Below are positions 8,337 through 17,047 of a stretch of 64,000 bases of DNA, piece after piece. The DNA lies in assembly GCA_002238825.1 (NCBI GenBank), contig MPNC01000001.1:186001-250000 (forward strand), read 5' to 3'. The first letter of the stretch is position 1, and each line of letters begins with the position of its first letter. Position numbers and translations under genes: made by a program. The stretch is from SAR202 cluster bacterium bin87. GTDB lineage: Bacteria; Chloroflexota; Dehalococcoidia; Lucifugimonadales; UBA3495. The notes beneath the pieces are model-generated. The model saw only the letters and a program-made list of their open reading frames with translations, made no database searches and was not told the origin of the DNA.

Positions 8337-8594
8337 TTAGCGACCTGGCCGGCCGGATGTGTCGACCAGGTCGCCTTCTTCCGGGTTGGGCTCGACGCGC
8401 AGCGTTTGCACGATGCGGTTGTACGCGGATTCCGACTCGTGCGTGCGGCCTACGTGATCGGTCGCCGCATCCTCGGCGCGCCGCCGGTCGTCGAATATGT
8501 CGTACCATTCGCACTCCGCGCAGTCCACGCGCCACTCGGTTCGCCCGGTGGGGATCTGCTCGGTTATTTCGACGATGATGTGCAGCGTGGTCAC
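8337..8594 (-). CDS. small zinc-finger-like protein of unknown function
   Basis: 85 aa. A GTG at 8594 is preceded by an excellent AGGAGG with 5-bp spacing, which decides the start; longer upstream frames lack support. The middle of the protein contains two cysteines spaced C-x2-C (DCAECEWYDIF) followed 18 residues later by H-x4-H (DHVGRTHES). This is a C2H2-type metal-binding pattern, so a small zinc-binding domain is likely. Sequence otherwise unrecognised. It lies between the rhodanese and sulfite-oxidase-like genes but on the opposite strand, so it is not part of their operon. Confidence 0.6.
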   Translation of the reverse strand: MTTLHIIVEITEQIPTGRTEWRVDCAECEWYDIFDDRRRAEDAATDHVGRTHESESAYNRIVQTLRVEPNPEEGDLVDTSGRPGR

Positions 8595-8914
8595 TGGATC
8601 CTCCTGGGGCTCCGGCCTGGTTCGACTTCCGGAGATTGTTCCCGTGGCTGCGCTTGGTGTCAAATCGCCCGAACTCCTGCCAGCGGGAAACGTACGCTCT
8701 GGTGCATGCAGCAACTCGGGCGCGCGGGTCATTGACCGTGCTGGATTGTGCCGCCGCGCCAAGCGGCGCTCGCCCGGACAACCAGTCTGCGGCGCGCCGC
8801 AAAAAGCCTCCGCATAATGATTCGGCCTGCACTTGTCGGCGCGCCGCCGGCATGGGAAACTGATACATTGCCGCACCCATGGGTCGGCCATCCAACCTTG
8901 GAGACGCACACCGA

Positions 8915-10120
8915 ATGACTACGCAGCAGAACCCCCCGGAGAATCAGGCCGGCGACGCCGCGCGGCCGGACTTTTTGCAAATGGACGGCGCCCAGTCTTC
9001 GGATGACGCCGACAAGACCGACTCCTGGTACGGCTGGCCCCACAAGAAGGTTGAACCCGTTACCCTTCCTCGTCCAGACGGCAAAACCGAGCGCGTCCGC
9101 ACGCCGGTCATGGATCTGGAGGGTCTGATCACGCCCACCGAGTTGCACTACGTGGTGCAGCATTTCGGCGTTCCCGACCCGATGACTGTTCGCGACTGGT
9201 CGCTGTCCGTGGACGGAGAGGTCAAAAAGCCCCTTCGCCTCAACTACGACGATGTTCGCCGGTTCCCTTCCCGCTCGGTGCGTACTGTCATGGAGTGCTC
9301 CGGCAGCGACGCCACATATTTCGAATACTTCAAGGGCGAGGGTCCGCGTCCGTCCCGCACGCAGGAGCGCATGATCCTTTCCGGCAGCGAGTGGACCGGC
9401 GTGCCCCTGGCAGCAATTCTCAACGAGGCGGGCCTGACCGGCCGCGCCACCCATATCCGCGCCGAGGGCTGGGATGAAGGCGTGCCCGCCACCGCCGCAG
9501 AAGGCACCGAGCCGTTCTTCTATGACAAGGGCCTCCCCATGCAGAAGGCTCTCCATCCCGACACCATCCTCGCCTATGCGCAGAACGGGCAGATTCTGGA
9601 GCACCTGCATGGAGCGCCCATCCGTCTCCTGGTGCCCGGCTGGTCCGGCAACTGGTCCGTCAAGTGGCTGCGCCGGTTGGAAGTCCTCGATCACGAGCCC
9701 GATTGCTGGTACCACTACAATTTCTACTACTATGGCGATTCGGCCGATGATCCCAACAAGGAGCTGATCACCACCATCGGCGTGAAGTCGCTGGTATCCC
9801 AGCCCAACGACGACACGTCCAACCTGCCCGCCGGCAAGCACGTCGTGCGTGGCTACGCCTGGAGCGGCGGTGGCGCCATCACTCAGGTGGACGTCAGCGT
9901 CGACGGCGGCAAGTCCTGGCAGCCGGCTCGCCTCGAGGAACCCGCGGAACGCTGGATGTGGCGCCGCTGGTCCTGGGTCTGGGATGCGGCTCCCGGACAG
10001 TACAACGTCATGTCACGCGCCACCGACAGCGTCGGGCAAGTACAGTCCCACGAACCGCGCTACAACAACATGCGAAAGAACTTCAGCGCCATCGTGGGGT
10101 ATGAGATCACGGTCGATTAG
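8915..10120 (+). CDS. sulfite oxidase-like molybdopterin oxidoreductase
   Basis: 401 aa from ATG 8915. The sulfite-oxidase/SoxC molybdopterin domain is clear: WSLSVDGEVKKPLRLNYDD, then the Mo-ligand cysteine Cys128 in RTVMECSGSDA, and HLHGAPIRLLVPGWSGNWSV followed by KWLRRLEV, the conserved pterin-binding segment. The C-terminal ~120 residues form the Ig-like dimerisation domain (YAWSGGGAITQVDVSVDGG). No Tat signal or heme domain is seen, so it is predicted cytosolic or exported with a partner. It likely oxidises sulfite, sulfane sulfur or a related substrate. MoeA, needed to load molybdenum into the cofactor, is encoded at 44.8-46.2 kb. Confidence 0.88.
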   Translation: MTTQQNPPENQAGDAARPDFLQMDGAQSSDDADKTDSWYGWPHKKVEPVTLPRPDGKTERVRTPVMDLEGLITPTELHYVVQHFGVPDPMTVRDWSLSVDGEVKKPLRLNYDDVRRFPSRSVRTVMECSGSDATYFEYFKGEGPRPSRTQERMILSGSEWTGVPLAAILNEAGLTGRATHIRAEGWDEGVPATAAEGTEPFFYDKGLPMQKALHPDTILAYAQNGQILEHLHGAPIRLLVPGWSGNWSVKWLRRLEVLDHEPDCWYHYNFYYYGDSADDPNKELITTIGVKSLVSQPNDDTSNLPAGKHVVRGYAWSGGGAITQVDVSVDGGKSWQPARLEEPAERWMWRRWSWVWDAAPGQYNVMSRATDSVGQVQSHEPRYNNMRKNFSAIVGYEITVD

Positions 10121-10125
10121 ACAGC

Positions 10126-10812
10126 ATGACCACGGCCGCCAAACCCTCTCGCCAATCCGAAGCGGCAGCCGAGATTGGACTGCCGCTGTCGGCGCCACTG
10201 CGCATCAATCTGTCGGCGCTGGGTATAGACTCGCTTGCGCCGGATTTCGCCGAGCGGTTTTTCTGCATGGCCTGCGAAAACGAGCCCTACGAGTTTGAAT
10301 GCAACGCTCAGGGAGAATTAATCGTTATGCCTCCAGCCGGTTGGGAGAGCAACATCGGCGAGAACGAGACCAACGTTCCATTGGCTTTATGGCGAAGGGA
10401 AAACGGCGGGTATGCGGCCTCTCAGAACGTGCTTTACCAACTGCCCAGCGGCGCTATGTACATGCCCGATGCCGCTTGGATCACCCAGGAAAGGTTTGAC
10501 GCTCTCCGCTCTGGCGAGTACCGGAGCACAATCCCCGGCGCTCCCGATTTCGTCGTCGAAGTCCGCTCCCGCACCGACAGAGTCGATGCCGGTCTGTCCA
10601 AGATGCAGGAGTGGATGGACGGCGGGGCCCGGCTCGGCTGGTACATCGACCCCTACGGGCGGCGCGCCTACGTCTATCGCACTGGTCGGGAGGTTGAGGT
10701 ACTTGACGATCCCGAAACCCTGTCCGGCGAAGACGTGCTGGCGGGTTTCCTGTTTGAGGTGAAGAGGCTTGTGTTCGACCGCTACGCCGAACTCACGGGC
10801 CACGGAGAATAA
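10126..10812 (+). CDS. Uma2 family endonuclease-like protein
   Basis: 228 aa. Matches the DUF820/Uma2 fold, a PD-(D/E)xK nuclease relative: QGELIVMPP, LPSGAMYMPDAAWI and APDFVVEVRSRTD, with the acidic residues Asp (PDAAW), Asp (PDFV) and Glu (VEVRS) forming the predicted metal site, followed by KMQEWMDGGARLGWYIDP. Biological role is not established. A paralogue with the same motifs lies at 60352-61032. It begins 5 bp after the sulfite-oxidase-like gene and ends just before the acyl-CoA dehydrogenase, but is unlikely to share their function; these genes are often scattered in many copies. Confidence 0.88.
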   Translation: MTTAAKPSRQSEAAAEIGLPLSAPLRINLSALGIDSLAPDFAERFFCMACENEPYEFECNAQGELIVMPPAGWESNIGENETNVPLALWRRENGGYAASQNVLYQLPSGAMYMPDAAWITQERFDALRSGEYRSTIPGAPDFVVEVRSRTDRVDAGLSKMQEWMDGGARLGWYIDPYGRRAYVYRTGREVEVLDDPETLSGEDVLAGFLFEVKRLVFDRYAELTGHGE

Positions 10813-10816
10813 CCGT

Positions 10817-11971
10817 ATGACCACAATCGCTTCCATCCTGGAACAGGCTCCCGTCGTGGCCGCCGAGTGGGCCGAAGAACGAGCCGATCGCCAGCAGCGC
10901 ACCAAGGGCGACCCCGCCGACTATGCGCGCCTGGGCCAGATCGGCGTGCCTCTGTTGGCGGTACCCACCGACCTGGGTGGCACCTGGGAGAGTCTCGAAC
11001 AGTCCGCACGTCCCATCTGCTCAATGCTGAGACAGCTCGCGGTGGGCGATCCGTCCATCACGCTGGCCAGCGCCATGCATCACCTCGTGTTGTCATCGTG
11101 GCGCCTGCCCACGGTTCCCGAGCCCTTCACCGCCGGTTGGGTCAAGCAGCGCAACGCGGTTTTCGACAGCGTTCACAGCGGCTGCTGGTGGGGCACCATC
11201 GTCAGCGAGCCGGGCTCAGGCGGAGACACATCCCGTACCGCCAGCGTTTGCGAGCCCGACGGAGAAAGCGACTTCGGCTATCGTATCTCCGGCCAGAAAC
11301 ATTTCGGCAGCGGCTCGGGCCTGACGTCGTTCATGACCACCCGGGCCCTGGCGGCCGGGGATGCGGTTCCCGACCTGTTCTTCATGGAGGTGCGAAACCA
11401 TCCCTGGGATGGCTCCACCGGCTTGAAGCTCACTGCGGAATGGCGCGGACATGGCATGAAGTCCACCAACAGTCACGCTTTCGAGTTTGCCAACTTCCCC
11501 GCGACGAGAGTCGCGTGGCCCAACCACCAAGCTGAGCTCATGGGGGCCAACGGCGGCCTCGGCGCCGCTGCTTTTACGTCGGTGATCGTCGGCGTGGTGG
11601 ATGCGGCAATGGACCACGTGCGACCGCGGATGAAGAACGGCATGGCGTCCGATCCGGGGCTGCGCGCGTTCCAGCAGGTCGAATGGGCCCACGCCGAGCA
11701 GGAGGCCTGGTTAATTGGGCAGGCATGGGAGGGCGCCATCCGCTGCCTGGAGACCAACACCGGCCGCCGGGAACTCCTGCTGGCCAAGGAGAGTGTGGCC
11801 CGCCTCGCGGAGGACTGCCTCGGACGTCTGTGCAAGCTATCCGGTGGCAGCGCCTACACCCGTTACTCGCCTCTGTCCGTGTGGTACGACGACGTGCGCG
11901 CTTTGGGCTACCTGCGTCCGCCCTGGGCCCTGGCGTGGGATCAGGTTTTCCAGCAGAGCCTGGCCGAATAA
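10817..11971 (+). CDS. acyl-CoA dehydrogenase family protein
   Basis: 384 aa. ATG at 10817 after CACGGAGAATAACCGT. The fold is that of acyl-CoA dehydrogenase/monooxygenase flavoproteins: N-terminal helical domain with YARLGQIGVPLLAVPTDLGG, a middle beta domain with TIVSEPGSGGDTSRTAS and ISGQKHFGSGSG (FAD/substrate contacts), and a C-terminal four-helix domain. The usual catalytic glutamate cannot be assigned confidently; the set resembles the DszC/hydroxylase-like branch that includes sulfur- or nitrogen-compound monooxygenases, so dehydrogenation is not certain. Substrate unknown. Confidence 0.8.
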   Translation: MTTIASILEQAPVVAAEWAEERADRQQRTKGDPADYARLGQIGVPLLAVPTDLGGTWESLEQSARPICSMLRQLAVGDPSITLASAMHHLVLSSWRLPTVPEPFTAGWVKQRNAVFDSVHSGCWWGTIVSEPGSGGDTSRTASVCEPDGESDFGYRISGQKHFGSGSGLTSFMTTRALAAGDAVPDLFFMEVRNHPWDGSTGLKLTAEWRGHGMKSTNSHAFEFANFPATRVAWPNHQAELMGANGGLGAAAFTSVIVGVVDAAMDHVRPRMKNGMASDPGLRAFQQVEWAHAEQEAWLIGQAWEGAIRCLETNTGRRELLLAKESVARLAEDCLGRLCKLSGGSAYTRYSPLSVWYDDVRALGYLRPPWALAWDQVFQQSLAE

Positions 11972-12032
11972 TCCGGCAACTGCGGAATTCGCAATTGGCA
12001 TGGTGGCCGCCAGAGGAGTAAAATGCCGGCCC

Positions 12033-12323
12033 ATGGTCGGGTACGCCAGGCGGAACATCGCCATGTTGACCTCCATCGGCGCGATGGTGGCCACCATCTT
12101 GTTGATCATCTTTCTGGGCGCGTGGGCGGTTTCGGCCGCCGGCGATGCGGATCTCTCCAGCTTCGCTAACACTGCCACCGCCGGATTTGCCGGGACCACT
12201 TACGAGCCCGGCTCGATGCCCGCCGTTTCTGACGCCGATTCTGTCCCTCGTTTGGCTTCGGCGACCCCAGTCTCCGAGACCTGGTGGGGCAAATCGTTCC
12301 TGGTCGCGTGCCCGCTGCACTGA
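12033..12323 (+). CDS. putative small single-pass membrane protein
   Basis: 96 aa if started at ATG 12033, about 15 bp after an AGAGGAG. The N-terminus is basic (VGYARRN) and followed by one strong hydrophobic helix at about residues 13-35 (MVATILLIIFLGAWAVSAAG), then a Ser/Ala/Thr-rich polar tail. An ATG at 12023 has better ribosome-site spacing but reads a frame without sense. No family recognised. The layout recalls the small protein at 17503-17799. It precedes the MFS gene by 27 bp. Confidence 0.4.
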   Translation: MVGYARRNIAMLTSIGAMVATILLIIFLGAWAVSAAGDADLSSFANTATAGFAGTTYEPGSMPAVSDADSVPRLASATPVSETWWGKSFLVACPLH

Positions 12324-12350
12324 CCTGCTGATTATAGGAGATCACTCCGA

Positions 12351-13802
12351 ATGGCTTCCCTTTACGGCCTCCGCCGACCCACCAGACGGTTTCACTATGC
12401 GTGGGTAATCCTGGGCATCCTTGCCGTGGTGCAGATTTTCGGCCAGTCGATTTCCATGTCGGCTGGCATCATGATTCCAGAGCTCCGTGAGCCCCTGGCC
12501 GAAGGCGGGAAGTTTGGATGGCCGGTAGGCCTGATCGGAGCTGCTCTGGCCGGATATTACCTGGTGGGCTCGCTCACGTCGCCGTACAGCGGCCGCCTTG
12601 GCGACACTTTGGGCGCGCGAAAGTTGCTCGTTGCCGGAGGGATCCTGTTCGGCACGAGCATGATCCTGATCGGGTTCATCACCCACATCTGGCAGTTCTT
12701 CATCGTTTACAGCGTGATGCTTGCGCTGACCTCTTCCATCACGATCGTCCCGTTGATGGCCGCCGTAAACCCCTGGTTCAAGCGCCGGCTCGGGTTGGGG
12801 ATCGGCTTGATGTGGGCGGCCGGCGGATTGGGCGCGGCGCTATTGGCTCCGGTCTATTCCATCTTGCTGGAGCAGTTCGGCTGGACCACCACCTTCGTCT
12901 GCATCGGCGCGGTCGGCGGCGGGATCACGCTGCTGCTGGTGCCTTTCTTCCGCAATCAGCCGGCAGAGAAAGGGCTGCTCGCCTATGGGGCCAGCCCGCA
13001 TGACAAACCTGCCAAGGTCTTCAGCCAGGAAGCCGCCAAGGTCAGGCTCCAGATCTTCCAGAAGCAGATGCGTCACACCCGCGCCTTCTGGAACCTGCCG
13101 GTAATCCATGGATTGGGCTGCGCCGGCCACGGCATCGTCCTGATCTACGTGATTGACTATGCCGTCAAAGAGGGAGTGCTGTTCACCACAGCTGCGATTA
13201 TCCTCACGCTGATTCAGATATTCAGCATCGCCGGCCGTTTCGCCGTGCCCATCATCACCGAACGGATCGGCGGTAAACCGATCATGGCTACCGCTCTGGC
13301 AATCCAGGCTCTATCCGTCGGGCTTCTGTTACTGCCCTCGGGCATCCTGGGATACACCGCGAATGTTGCTTTGCCCTTCATGGGGTCGTTTGAAATTCCG
13401 TTGGCATTCTTCCTCTTTGGAATGGTGTTCGGTCTGGGTTTCGGTGGGGAGATGTCCGCTTACCCGGTGGTCAACCGCCAGTACTACGGGACCGGCCCCG
13501 TCGGCTCGGTATACGGTATGCAGATCTCCGGGGCCATGATGGGCCACTGCATATCCACCGTGGCGGCCGGCTTCATCATCCAGTTCCTGAGCTTTGGACA
13601 CGCCTTCCTGCTGTCCATGGCCTTCAGCGGCCTGGGCGTGATCATCATCATGACTTTGGAAACCACCAAGCGCGAGTTGATCCCCAACTGGGAAGACCAG
13701 TTGCCCGCGGAAGCCCGCACCGCTCCACCACCGACCATGGTGCCCCCCGCAGCGGCGGCCACCGGCGTCGCTTTCGGCAGTGCCGGCGGCGACGGCAACT
13801 AG
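12351..13802 (+). CDS. MFS transporter, oxalate/formate antiporter-like
   Basis: 483 aa with about 12 predicted transmembrane segments. ATG at 12351 behind TAGGAGATCACTCCGA. Begins in the cytoplasm, RRPTRRFHYAWVILGILAVVQ, then the MFS motif A-like loop YSGRLGDTLGARKLLVAGG between helices 2 and 3 and a central cytoplasmic loop of about 60 residues. The N-terminal HYAWVI pattern and the long helix 4-5 region fit the OFA (oxalate:formate antiporter) subfamily, which moves monocarboxylates and dicarboxylates. The substrate here is unknown. The C-terminus is Pro/Ala-rich. Confidence 0.82.
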   Translation: MASLYGLRRPTRRFHYAWVILGILAVVQIFGQSISMSAGIMIPELREPLAEGGKFGWPVGLIGAALAGYYLVGSLTSPYSGRLGDTLGARKLLVAGGILFGTSMILIGFITHIWQFFIVYSVMLALTSSITIVPLMAAVNPWFKRRLGLGIGLMWAAGGLGAALLAPVYSILLEQFGWTTTFVCIGAVGGGITLLLVPFFRNQPAEKGLLAYGASPHDKPAKVFSQEAAKVRLQIFQKQMRHTRAFWNLPVIHGLGCAGHGIVLIYVIDYAVKEGVLFTTAAIILTLIQIFSIAGRFAVPIITERIGGKPIMATALAIQALSVGLLLLPSGILGYTANVALPFMGSFEIPLAFFLFGMVFGLGFGGEMSAYPVVNRQYYGTGPVGSVYGMQISGAMMGHCISTVAAGFIIQFLSFGHAFLLSMAFSGLGVIIIMTLETTKRELIPNWEDQLPAEARTAPPPTMVPPAAAATGVAFGSAGGDGN

Positions 13803-13823
13803 CACGACGCGCCGGCGCTTCCG

Positions 13824-14222
13824 ATGACCACCGACCTGGCGTTCCTGTGCGACTCCGCCCTGGAGGACCGGGGAAAGTTGCACGCCCTCGGCGTGGGCAT
13901 CGACGGGGTATCCGGCGGTTCGCTGCCGATGACACACCCCCGCTTCGTAGTCGTGTGCGTCATGCGCTATTCCGTGGTGGAAGCCGGCGACAAGCGCATG
14001 GTGATCCGTTTGCTCACTCCCGACGCCCGGGATGCCGTCCCGGCCATCGAGCAGGCCATCACCCTCCCCGTGCGCGACGGCGTTGTGGACGCCACCGCCA
14101 GGATCATCGCCGAGGTCAACGGGGTCACTTTCAACCAGGGTGGGCCCCACGCCTTTCACGTTGCCATCGACGGCGCGGAAGTGGCCCGGCTGCCCATCAA
14201 CGTCAGCGTGCGCGGTTCCTGA
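13824..14222 (+). CDS. DUF6941-like protein of unknown function
   Basis: 132 aa. The opening LAFLCDSALEDRGKLHALGVGID resembles DUF6941 proteins, which begin with a similar 'subject ... GKL ... LGGG' strand and hairpin. Mostly beta, no membrane segment or catalytic motif seen. The ATG at 13824 is 21 bp after the MFS stop; the next gene starts 13 bp after its end, so it may sit in an operon with the ITPase-like gene. Function unknown. Confidence 0.6.
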   Translation: MTTDLAFLCDSALEDRGKLHALGVGIDGVSGGSLPMTHPRFVVVCVMRYSVVEAGDKRMVIRLLTPDARDAVPAIEQAITLPVRDGVVDATARIIAEVNGVTFNQGGPHAFHVAIDGAEVARLPINVSVRGS

Positions 14223-14235
14223 TCGCGGGTCAACA

Positions 14236-14895
14236 GTGTCCCTTCCCGCAATCCTGCTGGCCACCGGCAACCCCGACAAGCAGCGCATGCTCGGCTGGCT
14301 CCTGGAGGGGACCCAGTTGCGCGCTGTGTCGCCCTCCGAATTGGGCGTGACCGCCGATCCCGAGGAGGATGGCGACACCCACGAAGCCATCGCCCGCGCC
14401 AAGGCGGAGACATGGTCGCAGGTGGCCGGTATGCCGGCCATCGCCAGTGACGGCGGACTCGTGGTTCCGGTATTGGGGGCAAACTGGGAGAGCCGGCACA
14501 CCCACCGGTTCGCCGGGCCCGCTGCCGACGACGCGGAACGCCAGCGCCGTCTCATGGAGATGATGCAACCGTTCTCTGGCGACCAGCGTGACGCGGCTTT
14601 CGTTGAAGCCCTGGCCATCGCCGATGGCGGAAAGACGGTCGCGTCGTGGGAAATCTCCGGCGCCACCGGTCGCATCGTGGACTCGTTGATGCAGCGGGGC
14701 AACGATACCGGCGGCAACGGCTTCTGGGTATTTCCCCTGTGGTACTTCGCTGAGTTCGGTAGAACCTACGAACGGCTGACGGAAACCGAACGAGCCGAAT
14801 TGGGTGACCACTGGCAGACCCTGCGAACTCGGGTTCACGAGTTCATTCCCGGATGGTTGGCCGGCCTCTCCGATCCATCAAATGGGCTACAATAA
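14236..14895 (+). CDS. divergent non-canonical purine NTP pyrophosphatase (RdgB/HAM1 family)
   Basis: 219 aa from GTG 14236. Opens with PAILLATGNPDKQRML, the characteristic HAM1 strand-loop (LATGNxxK), then AIARAKAETWSQVAGMPAIASDGGLVV, where the D in ASDGGL matches the metal-binding aspartate. A C-terminal tail with GRTYERLTETER replaces the usual compact end. The family hydrolyses ITP, XTP and dITP to clean nucleotide pools. Sequence is more divergent than housekeeping RdgB, so a different NTP cannot be excluded. Confidence 0.75.
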   Translation: MSLPAILLATGNPDKQRMLGWLLEGTQLRAVSPSELGVTADPEEDGDTHEAIARAKAETWSQVAGMPAIASDGGLVVPVLGANWESRHTHRFAGPAADDAERQRRLMEMMQPFSGDQRDAAFVEALAIADGGKTVASWEISGATGRIVDSLMQRGNDTGGNGFWVFPLWYFAEFGRTYERLTETERAELGDHWQTLRTRVHEFIPGWLAGLSDPSNGLQ

Positions 14896-14928
14896 TCCAG
14901 CCACAGTTTATCGCCCACGGAGCCTCCT

Positions 14929-15873
14929 TTGACCACCCTGCACGAATCACTCGCACCCGAATCAGTGGAAGATGTCCAGAGTCTGCTGCGGGATCAGGCG
15001 TACATAACCGACCGCGGATTGGCCATCGCCATTTTCCTGGCGTTGAAATTGCGCCGGCCGCTTTTCCTGGAAGGCGAAGCCGGAGTCGGCAAGACCGAAA
15101 TCGCGCGCGCGCTGGCCTCCGGCCTGGGCACCGACCTGATCCGCTTGCAGTGCTACGAGGGTCTTGACATCAACCACGCGGTCTACGAGTGGAACCACAC
15201 CCGTCAATTGCTGGAAATCCGCTTGATGGAGGCCCGTCGCGAGGCCGCGGGTGATGACGCCGCAGACGTCGACCTGTTCAGCCCTCAGTTCCTGATCAAG
15301 CGCCCGCTGCTGGAGGCAATCGACCCGAGCCGGGATCGCGCCCCGGTGCTCCTGATCGACGAGCTCGACCGTTCCGACGAGGAATTTGAGGGGTTCCTCC
15401 TGGAGCTCCTCGCCGACTACCAGATCACGATTCCGGAACTGGGCACCTTTCACGCCGCGTTCCCGCCGGTCGTCGTGGTGACCTCCAATCGTACCCGCGA
15501 GGTCCACGATGCGCTGAAGCGGCGCTGCCTCTACTACTGGGTCGATTACCCGGACTACCAGAAGGAACTCCAAATCGTCACCGCGCGTCTGCCCGATGCG
15601 CCCCGCCAGTTGGCTCAGCAGGTCACCGGGTTCATCCAGGAACTCCGCGAAACCGAGCTTTACAAAATCCCCGGGGTCTCCGAGACGCTGGATTGGACTT
15701 CTGCGCTGATGGCATTGAACATGCGCGAACTCGAGCCCGAGGTCATCGACGACACCCTGGGCATCATGCTCAAGTATCAGGACGATATCGAAGCCGTGCG
15801 CGGCGAGCCGGCCCGGGCTCTCCTCGAGCGGTCACGCAACCGTGGCCCCCGGCGCGGCGGACGGAGAGGTTAG
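14929..15873 (+). CDS. MoxR-like AAA ATPase
   Basis: 314 aa from a TTG at 14929, with GGAG 5 bp upstream. AAA+ core: Walker A GEAGVGKTE (near residue 48), Walker B VLLIDELDRSDEEF, and sensor/arginine region VVTSNRTREVHDALKRRCLYYWVDYP. MoxR ATPases act as chaperones that assemble or metallate enzyme complexes, usually with a VWA-domain partner. No VWA gene is adjacent; the next gene, starting one base after the stop, is an FAD-dependent oxidoreductase. CoxD-like or NorQ-like members also fit this length. Confidence 0.88.
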   Translation: MTTLHESLAPESVEDVQSLLRDQAYITDRGLAIAIFLALKLRRPLFLEGEAGVGKTEIARALASGLGTDLIRLQCYEGLDINHAVYEWNHTRQLLEIRLMEARREAAGDDAADVDLFSPQFLIKRPLLEAIDPSRDRAPVLLIDELDRSDEEFEGFLLELLADYQITIPELGTFHAAFPPVVVVTSNRTREVHDALKRRCLYYWVDYPDYQKELQIVTARLPDAPRQLAQQVTGFIQELRETELYKIPGVSETLDWTSALMALNMRELEPEVIDDTLGIMLKYQDDIEAVRGEPARALLERSRNRGPRRGGRRG

Positions 15874-15874
15874 C

Positions 15875-17047
15875 ATGGACGCCCAACACGTCGTGGTCAT
15901 CGGCGCCGGCATCGTCGGCGCGTCCATCGGTTGGCGGCTCGCCTCCCGGGGCGCCCGCGTTACCATTGTTGATCAGGGTGAGCCCGGCAGCGGCGCCTCC
16001 AGCCACAGCTTCGCGTGGATCAACGCTGGCGCAAAGGAACCGGTCGGCTATCACAACCTCAACCGCCGCTCGCTGGAGATGTGGTCCCGGTTGGCTGACG
16101 CCCTCGGCCAGGACATGGGTTTGCGCTGGGGCGGCAAGGTGTCCTGGGAAGCCGACGCCGACGCTGCTCAGGCACTCCTCTCCCGAGTGCAACAACTGCA
16201 GGCGTGGGGCTATCCCACCCGCCAGGTCTCGCGCGCAGAACTTCAGGAGCTGGAACCGTCCCTGAGCATCGGCCCTTTAGCCGCCGCCGAGTACAGCGAG
16301 AACGAGGGCCAGGTCGAACCGCAGATGGTCGTCGACGCTTGCCTCAACCGGTTGCGTGAATTCGAAGCCTCCATCCTTTCCGGAGTGGAAGTGATCGGAT
16401 TGAGCAAGGACTCGCGGGCCCGCGTTGATTCGGTTCGGACCACCGGTGGCGATTTCGATGCGGACGTGGTCGTCGTCGCTGCCGGCGCCTCCACCACCGC
16501 CGTGGCCGCCATGGCCGGAGTGAACGTGCCTCAAGCCGAGAGCCCCGGTGTGGTTATCCGAACTTCCCCCATGCCGCGTCTGCTGCACAACGTGCCCGTG
16601 GTGTACGCGCCTCCGTTGGAAGACGGTCGCCGCGAGATCCATATGAGGCAATGCCCTGACGGTCGACTGATGATCGGAGAGGGTGATCAGGAGAGCCTTG
16701 CAGAGGACGACAGCCAGGCTCATGCCGATGATCTTTTGGCCCGCGCCTGTCAGCACCTGCCCGGATTGGCAGGTGCCGAAGCCGTTCCCGTTCCCGTGGG
16801 CTGGCGGCCCATGCCCCTTGATGGCTACCCGGTGATGGGGTTTGCCCCCGAAGCCCCTAACGTATATGTTGCCCTGACCCACAGCGGGGTCACACTGTGT
16901 CCGGTCTTGAGTCAACTGGCCGCGCTGGAGATCTGCGAAGGCGCGCGAGCCGACGCCGTACTCGGACCTTACCGCCCCGAGCGGTTCGCCGACGTGACGC
17001 CGGAGGCTGCGGCGCAAATGGCACACCCTCGCGCCCGGCACCGTTAG
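15875..17047 (+). CDS. FAD-dependent oxidoreductase, DadA/glycine oxidase-like
   Basis: 390 aa. ATG at 15875 behind GGAGAGGTTAGC, one base after the moxR stop, so translation is probably coupled. The N-terminus has the dinucleotide-binding Rossmann motif VVVIGAGIVGASIGWRLASRG, with Asp at the end of the second strand (TIVDQGEPGSGASSHSF). The C-terminal PVGWRPMPLDGYPVMGFAPE and ALTHSGVTLCP segments match D-amino-acid/sarcosine oxidase relatives. Likely oxidises an amine or amino acid. Substrate unknown. Confidence 0.85.
   Translation: MDAQHVVVIGAGIVGASIGWRLASRGARVTIVDQGEPGSGASSHSFAWINAGAKEPVGYHNLNRRSLEMWSRLADALGQDMGLRWGGKVSWEADADAAQALLSRVQQLQAWGYPTRQVSRAELQELEPSLSIGPLAAAEYSENEGQVEPQMVVDACLNRLREFEASILSGVEVIGLSKDSRARVDSVRTTGGDFDADVVVVAAGASTTAVAAMAGVNVPQAESPGVVIRTSPMPRLLHNVPVVYAPPLEDGRREIHMRQCPDGRLMIGEGDQESLAEDDSQAHADDLLARACQHLPGLAGAEAVPVPVGWRPMPLDGYPVMGFAPEAPNVYVALTHSGVTLCPVLSQLAALEICEGARADAVLGPYRPERFADVTPEAAAQMAHPRARHR

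Noticed and set aside
13329-14717. Minus-strand frame of about 460 codons
   Set aside because: Covers the MFS, DUF6941 and ITPase genes in antisense; no recognisable protein.
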